In this document: positions 15,137-19,172 of the stretch, piece by piece
Position numbering within the stretch: the first letter of the stretch is position 1
Layout of the letters: every line of letters begins with the position of its first letter
DNA from: Gammaproteobacteria bacterium
GTDB taxonomy: Bacteria > Pseudomonadota > Gammaproteobacteria > Arenicellales > Arenicellaceae
Direction of reading: 5' to 3'
DNA: 19,172 nt
Assembly (NCBI GenBank): GCA_003485905.1
Contig: DNHK01000412.1
Location: 1,719-20,890, forward strand
Translations under genes and position numbers: made by a program
The notes under the pieces: model-generated
The model's database searches: none
Seen by the model: only the letters and a program-made list of their open reading frames with translations
What the model was told of the DNA's origin: nothing

Positions 15137-16111
15137 TTACTCTAAATTTTTTATATAAGCAGCTACGCCCGTATCAACATCGGAAAACGACTCGGCATAT
15201 TCGCCGTCCACCGTTAACTTGTCTAAATCGGCTTGAGTATAACTTTGGTACTTTCCTAGTAATTGTTCCGGAAATGAAACATATCGAATCTTATTGTCTT
15301 TAACCCACTGGGCCGTGGTTCTTTGTTTACCACTTAGTGTATTTAGAACTGCACAGGCCACGTCATTAAAGCTCTGCGCACGCCCGGTACCAACATTAAA
15401 TATTCCAGATATTTGTGGCTGTGATAAAAAGTGCATATTCACTTTTACAACATCGTCTATATACACAAAATCGCGTAATTGTTCGCCAGCCTCGTAGCCG
15501 CCACTACCCTCAAACAAGTTAACGTAACCCTGCTCTTGATATTGTTGATAAAAATGCCAGGCGACACTCGCCATGCGCCCTTTATGGGTTTCGCCCGGCC
15601 CATACACATTAAAGTAACGCAGGCCTACAATTTGACATTCCAATTGATGTCGATGACGGCGAACGTATCGATCAAATAGTAGTTTTGAGTAGGCGTATAC
15701 GTTCAACGCCTTTTCATAATCCGCCTCTTCAATAAATTCTTTACCATCCCCGTAAACCGATGCTGAAGATGCATAAATAAACGGAATGCTGCGCTTACTG
15801 GCGGTTTCAAGCAATGTCTTGGAGTATTCATAGTTGGTCTGCATCATATACCGACCATCTGACTCCATTGTGTCTGAGCATGCTCCCTGATGAAAGATCG
15901 CATCCATACCTGAATATTCACCTCCGTTAGCGATATCCTGAATAAAATCATCTTTATCGACAAAGTCGACAATGTCGCAATCCGTTAAATTGATAGCTTT
16001 ATCGCCCTGCGAAAGATCATCAACCACAAGGACGTTTGCCACCCCTGACCGGTTCAACGCTTTGACGATATTCGACCCAATGAATCCTGCACCACCCGTT
16101 ACAACTATCAC
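15137..16111 (-). CDS. hldD: ADP-L-glycero-D-manno-heptose-6-epimerase HldD
   Basis: Converts ADP-D-glycero-D-manno-heptose to the L-glycero form used for the LPS inner core. It has 324 aa, the normal length. It is an extended SDR with [12 protein letters not shown] (5-16), HQGACSDTMESDG (74-86), SSASVYGDG (115-123), the catalytic Tyr139-x-x-x-Lys143, and the highly characteristic GPGETHKGRMASVAWH (171-186), plus QLRDFVYIDDVV. The start is GTG 16111, preceded by AAGGA 7-8 nt upstream. The hldA stop codon (TAA) lies a single base before it, so the ribosome site lies inside the end of hldA and translation should be coupled. Confidence 0.97.
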   Translation of the reverse strand: MIVVTGGAGFIGSNIVKALNRSGVANVLVVDDLSQGDKAINLTDCDIVDFVDKDDFIQDIANGGEYSGMDAIFHQGACSDTMESDGRYMMQTNYEYSKTLLETASKRSIPFIYASSASVYGDGKEFIEEADYEKALNVYAYSKLLFDRYVRRHRHQLECQIVGLRYFNVYGPGETHKGRMASVAWHFYQQYQEQGYVNLFEGSGGYEAGEQLRDFVYIDDVVKVNMHFLSQPQISGIFNVGTGRAQSFNDVACAVLNTLSGKQRTTAQWVKDNKIRYVSFPEQLLGKYQSYTQADLDKLTVDGEYAESFSDVDTGVAAYIKNLE

Positions 16112-16112
16112 T

Positions 16113-17063
16113 TTATATTCCTTTCCCGGTTTTAAAGGCCGTATTTATCTCATCTAACGAAACCGTCGCGGTACCAATTTTACGTACCACAACCCCAGCG
16201 GCCGTATTGGCAAAGTGCAAGCTGTCCATATCGTTCATCCCTGCCGCCAATGCCAATGCAAAACTTGCCACCACGGTATCACCTGCACCGCTAACATCAA
16301 AAACCTCCGTCGCTTTAGCTGGTAGGTCTGACGCAGCATTACCTTCACGAAATAACGTCATGCCCTTGTCACCTCTAGTGACCAACAACATTTGCAGCTC
16401 CAGCGATTCACGTAATTCCTGCGCGCAACTGTGAAACTTCAGCTCCGAATCACAGTCACCAACCACTGCAACAAATTCGCTCCAATTTGGGGTGATTATT
16501 GTTGCACCTCGATACCGATCAAAGTCATTACCTTTCGGATCAACCACAACTGGCTTGTCGGCAGCTCGCGCCGCTTCAATCAAATCTTGAACATGGGTTA
16601 ACACACCCTTTCCGTAATCAGAAAGTACAAGTACATCTGTGCTACCCAATAAGTCCTGAAACTTCTGTTGCAAATTAGCCAACGCTGGCTCGCCAGGCTC
16701 GTGATCGAAATCAAGACGAATCAATTGTTGATTACGCGCAAGCACTCTGAATTTCTCCGTGGTGCGGGCGCCGACTTCCCTAATCAATGCAGTGCCAACA
16801 TGTTCGGCAGTAAGCAACGCTTCTAATTCATCAGCCGAAGCATCGTCGCCGGTCACGCAAAGCAGCGTCGCATTTGCGGACATACTAGCGATATTCTGCG
16901 CTACATTTGCAGCACCACCTGCGCGAGCCTGCTGTTCTGCCACGGCCACCACCGGAACGGGTGCCTCTGGAGATATTCGGTCAACATCTCCTAACCAATA
17001 GCGATCCAGCATTGCATCGCCTACGACCAATACGCGGGCATCACTGAAACTAGGCAGATTCAT
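16113..17063 (-). CDS. hldA: D-glycero-beta-D-manno-heptose-7-phosphate kinase, stand-alone (HldA/RfaE1)
   Basis: PfkB/ribokinase-family kinase that makes heptose-1,7-bisphosphate in ADP-heptose synthesis. It has 316 aa and contains only the kinase domain: VLVVGDAMLDRYWLGDVDRISPEAP split over residues 11-35, ARAGGAANVAQN (46-57), DYGKGVL, VVVDPKGNDF, ITPNWSEF, and the catalytic anion hole DVSGAGDTVVASFA (256-269, base Asp262). Gammaproteobacterial HldE usually continues into a C-terminal nucleotidyltransferase with HxGH; here the protein stops right after the kinase. The adenylyltransferase (HldC) and phosphatase (GmhB) must be encoded elsewhere. ATG 17063 has GAAGGTGA upstream and lies one base after the ugd stop. 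Confidence 0.95.
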   Translation of the reverse strand: MNLPSFSDARVLVVGDAMLDRYWLGDVDRISPEAPVPVVAVAEQQARAGGAANVAQNIASMSANATLLCVTGDDASADELEALLTAEHVGTALIREVGARTTEKFRVLARNQQLIRLDFDHEPGEPALANLQQKFQDLLGSTDVLVLSDYGKGVLTHVQDLIEAARAADKPVVVDPKGNDFDRYRGATIITPNWSEFVAVVGDCDSELKFHSCAQELRESLELQMLLVTRGDKGMTLFREGNAASDLPAKATEVFDVSGAGDTVVASFALALAAGMNDMDSLHFANTAAGVVVRKIGTATVSLDEINTAFKTGKGI

Positions 17064-17064
17064 A

Positions 17065-18393
17065 CTAAGTCACCTTCCGACCAATACTGTGATACTGCAG
17101 TCCATGCGCCGCCACAGCTGATGGCTCATATAAATTGCGACCATCAAATACAATCTTGTCACCCAAACGTTCGCTCATCAAAGAAAAATCCGGGCTACGA
17201 AAGCTCTTCCACTCAGTAACAATCACCAATGCATCGGCTCCCCGCAACGCATTGGTTTCGCTCTCGGCAAGAACCAAGTCATCTCGCACCCCATAAATCC
17301 TGGTGGCTTCTTCGCAAGCGACAGGGTCATATGCGCGCACAGATGCACCTCGTTGCCACAGGCCTTCGATTACCACGCGGCTAGTAGCTTCGCGCATATC
17401 GTCGGTACCCGGCTTAAATGACAGCCCCCACAAAGCAAAGGTTTTACCCTTAATTCCGCCCGGGTAAGCCGCATCAATCTTATTTAACAAAACCTGCTTC
17501 TGATCTTTGTTTACCGCCTCAACCGCCCGCAATATTCTAGCGTCGTAACCAACTTCACCAGCGGTACGAAATAAAGCCTGCACGTCTTTAGGAAAACAAG
17601 AACCGCCATAACCGCAACCTGGATATATAAACTGATAGCCAATGCGCGGGTCAGAGCCGATGCCATGGCGCACTAATTCAATATCAGCACCTAACTTATC
17701 CGCCAAATTTGACAACTCGTTCATAAACGAGATTTTTGTGGCCAGCATCGCATTTGCCGCATATTTTGTTAATTCCGCTGACGGAACATCCATGAAAACC
17801 AAACGCTCATGATTGCGATTAAAAGGCGCATAAAGTTCACGCATTAACTCCACCGCACGATCACCTTCCACTCCAACCACGATTCGATCGGGTTTCATAA
17901 AATCGTCTATCGCCGCACCTTCCTTTAAAAATTCAGGATTCGATGCAACAGAAAACTCAACATCTACCCCTCGCTCTTTTAGCTTAGCCACAACCGCTGT
18001 GGTGACTTTCTCTGCGGTACCTACAGGCACCGTAGACTTGGTAACAATTACTTTATAACTATTGATAGCCGCACCAATTTCACTAGCGACTCCAAGCACG
18101 TAACTAAGATCGGCTGAACCGTCTTCATCAGGTGGAGTACCCACGGCAATAAACAAAATATCGCTTTCTGAAACAGCACGCGCAATATCCGTAGTAAAGC
18201 TAAGACGACCTGCTGCAACATTGCTCGCAACCAGGTTTTCGAGCCCCGGCTCATAAATCGGCAACTGGCCTTTAATCAGCCCAGCTACCTTGTCTTCATT
18301 ATTGTCGACACATATAACCTGGTTGCCCACATCCGCAAAACAAGTCCCTGTTACCAGACCTACGTAACCTGTGCCTATAACGCCAATATTCAT
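17065..18393 (-). CDS. ugd: UDP-glucose 6-dehydrogenase Ugd
   Basis: Oxidises UDP-glucose to UDP-glucuronate with two NAD+, supplying uronic acid for capsule, O-antigen or LPS core. It has 442 aa, typical length. An N-terminal Rossmann fold with GTGYVG (7-12) is followed by [18 protein letters not shown] (82-99), TKSTVPVGT (118-126), [14 protein letters not shown] (152-165) and the catalytic motif GGSCFPKD (263-270) with nucleophile Cys266. The C-terminal domain has [17 protein letters not shown]. It is the first gene of ugd-hldA-hldD, a block order also known from betaproteobacterial LPS loci. Its leader (18394-18529) is shared with the divergent AbgT-family gene. No confident promoter was found on this strand, and the Shine-Dalgarno region is weak. 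Confidence 0.97.
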   Translation of the reverse strand: MNIGVIGTGYVGLVTGTCFADVGNQVICVDNNEDKVAGLIKGQLPIYEPGLENLVASNVAAGRLSFTTDIARAVSESDILFIAVGTPPDEDGSADLSYVLGVASEIGAAINSYKVIVTKSTVPVGTAEKVTTAVVAKLKERGVDVEFSVASNPEFLKEGAAIDDFMKPDRIVVGVEGDRAVELMRELYAPFNRNHERLVFMDVPSAELTKYAANAMLATKISFMNELSNLADKLGADIELVRHGIGSDPRIGYQFIYPGCGYGGSCFPKDVQALFRTAGEVGYDARILRAVEAVNKDQKQVLLNKIDAAYPGGIKGKTFALWGLSFKPGTDDMREATSRVVIEGLWQRGASVRAYDPVACEEATRIYGVRDDLVLAESETNALRGADALVIVTEWKSFRSPDFSLMSERLGDKIVFDGRNLYEPSAVAAHGLQYHSIGRKVT

Positions 18394-18465
18394 TTAATGC
18401 TTTATCTACGCTTATACTAGTACCGGCGTATTATCAGTGGTTTTGACTACAAAATCACCCGTAGA

Positions 18466-18493
18466 TTCAAACCATACGATGGTCTGCTAATAT
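18466..18493 (+). promoter_or_regulatory. Possible promoter of the AbgT-family gene
   Basis: TTCAAA (18466-18471) and TAATAT (18488-18493) are separated by 16 nt on the plus strand, about 37 nt before the start codon. Matches are moderate and the assignment is tentative. Confidence 0.3.
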
Positions 18494-18529
18494 TCAGTAG
18501 CAAATTCGTCTTTATCAAGGGTTGTCGCA

Positions 18530-19172
18530 ATGAGCCAAACAGAACAAATAAATAGCACTCCAACTGTTAGTCAGGGATTTCTTGGGTGGGTTGAGCGCCG
18601 TGGGAATCAGCTGCCTGATCCGGTATTTATATTTTTCTGGCTAATATTGGTACTGATAATTATAAGTTTAGTTGCGGGATTGTTAGGGATGAACGCCTTG
18701 CACCCGAGCAGGCTAAATGAAGACGGGTCCGCCTACGTCATCTCTGCAGTAAGCCTACTGTCGCCCGATATTATTCAACGCTTACTCGTCGAGATGCCCA
18801 CCACATTTAGCCACTTTCACCCGCTCGGCTACGTTTTGGTAGTCATGCTCGGCGCAGGTGTAGCAGAACGCTCTGGTTTATTTGCTAGTGCCATGCGTGC
18901 AGCAGTGAAAATTGCACCAACAAAACTGCTTACACCGTTTGTGGCACTCGTCGCAATGATGAGCAATCTAGCAGCTGATGCATCCTACGTGGTGTTAATC
19001 CCTCTGGCGGCTGTGCTTTATGCAGCCGCAGGCCGGCATCCGATAGCTGGTTTGGCCGCTGCATTCGCAGGCGTATCCGGTGGTTTTTCTGCTAATCTCT
19101 TACCGGGGCAGCTGGATGCTTTATTGTTTGGAATAACCGAAGCCGCTGCTGAAACACTCGCCCCCGCCTGGG
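18530..19172 (+). CDS. Partial: AbgT-family transporter, N-terminal half
   Basis: The start codon ATG 18530, preceded by AAGGG 8 nt upstream, opens a frame that runs off the right edge (214 codons seen). The protein begins MSQTEQIN and then has GFLGWVERRGNQLPDPVFIFF (split over residues 16-36), the typical cytoplasmic N-terminus and first membrane helix of AbgT proteins. A periplasmic loop with LNEDGSAYVISAVSLLSP follows, then HPLGYVLVVMLGAGVAERSGLF (split over 97-118), NLAADASYVVLIPLAAVLY, and GVSGGFSANLLPGQLDALLFG. The family includes E. coli AbgT (p-aminobenzoyl-glutamate uptake) and MtrF-type antimetabolite exporters. Which direction it works in cannot be told here. It is divergent from ugd and functionally unrelated to the LPS genes. 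Confidence 0.92.
   Translation, partial: MSQTEQINSTPTVSQGFLGWVERRGNQLPDPVFIFFWLILVLIIISLVAGLLGMNALHPSRLNEDGSAYVISAVSLLSPDIIQRLLVEMPTTFSHFHPLGYVLVVMLGAGVAERSGLFASAMRAAVKIAPTKLLTPFVALVAMMSNLAADASYVVLIPLAAVLYAAAGRHPIAGLAAAFAGVSGGFSANLLPGQLDALLFGITEAAAETLAPAW

Noticed and set aside
14863..15303. Plus-strand 146-codon frame spanning the acyltransferase/hldD junction
   Set aside because: It is antisense to two well-supported genes and shows no recognisable domain.
1..19172. CRISPR arrays, tRNA or rRNA genes, IS elements, integrases, riboswitches
   Set aside because: No regularly spaced repeats, cloverleaf-type sequence, transposase or recombinase motif, or known aptamer was noticed on either strand by eye.

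Overview
The window looks like chromosomal DNA of a Gram-negative proteobacterium, most likely a marine-type gammaproteobacterium. The evidence is LPS heptose genes, an ABC-type O-antigen exporter, an outer-membrane lipoprotein sulfatase, DUF6152-type exported proteins and an AbgT-family transporter. A betaproteobacterium cannot be excluded, because the order ugd-hldA-hldD is also familiar there. I saw no rRNA, tRNA, IS element, integrase or CRISPR array.

Region 1 (1-5138, minus strand) is the start of an O-antigen/surface-polysaccharide operon. In transcription order it holds an EPS-type winged-helix regulator fused to a Rossmann-like domain, rmlB, rmlA, wzm, wzt with a C-terminal glycan-recognition domain, and the first 85 codons of a probable glycan-modifying methyltransferase/glycosyltransferase that runs off the left edge. 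RmlA and RmlB make dTDP-4-keto-6-deoxyglucose; Wzm/Wzt export a lipid-linked glycan. The most striking regulatory DNA is here. Two near-identical 17-bp inverted repeats (5094-5110 and 5116-5132), 22 bp apart, bracket the -10 box of a strong sigma70-type promoter. Its predicted transcript starts about 3 nt before the regulator's ATG.

Region 2 (5139-6729) is a non-coding stretch of about 340 bp containing an ops-like GGCGGTAG on the minus strand, then a plus-strand membrane-anchored SGNH-fold protein.

Region 3 (6922-13688) is a block of exported or catabolic genes: two DUF6152-family paralogues on opposite strands, an exported FrsA-like alpha/beta hydrolase with a VOC-family protein, a beta-trefoil lectin-like/diheme cytochrome c fusion, and a formylglycine-type lipoprotein sulfatase in operon with the second DUF6152 gene. 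It separates the two envelope-polysaccharide blocks and looks like an accessory module.

Region 4 (13945-18393, minus strand) returns to envelope biosynthesis: ugd, hldA (kinase domain only) and hldD with 1-nt gaps, then an OafA-type membrane acyltransferase. UDP-glucuronate and ADP-heptose feed LPS core or capsule; the acyltransferase would decorate the glycan. Region 5 (18530-19172, plus strand) is the start of an AbgT-family transporter, divergent from ugd.

Five genes use apparent non-ATG starts (wzm TTG, sulfatase TTG, SGNH protein GTG, acyltransferase GTG, hldD GTG).
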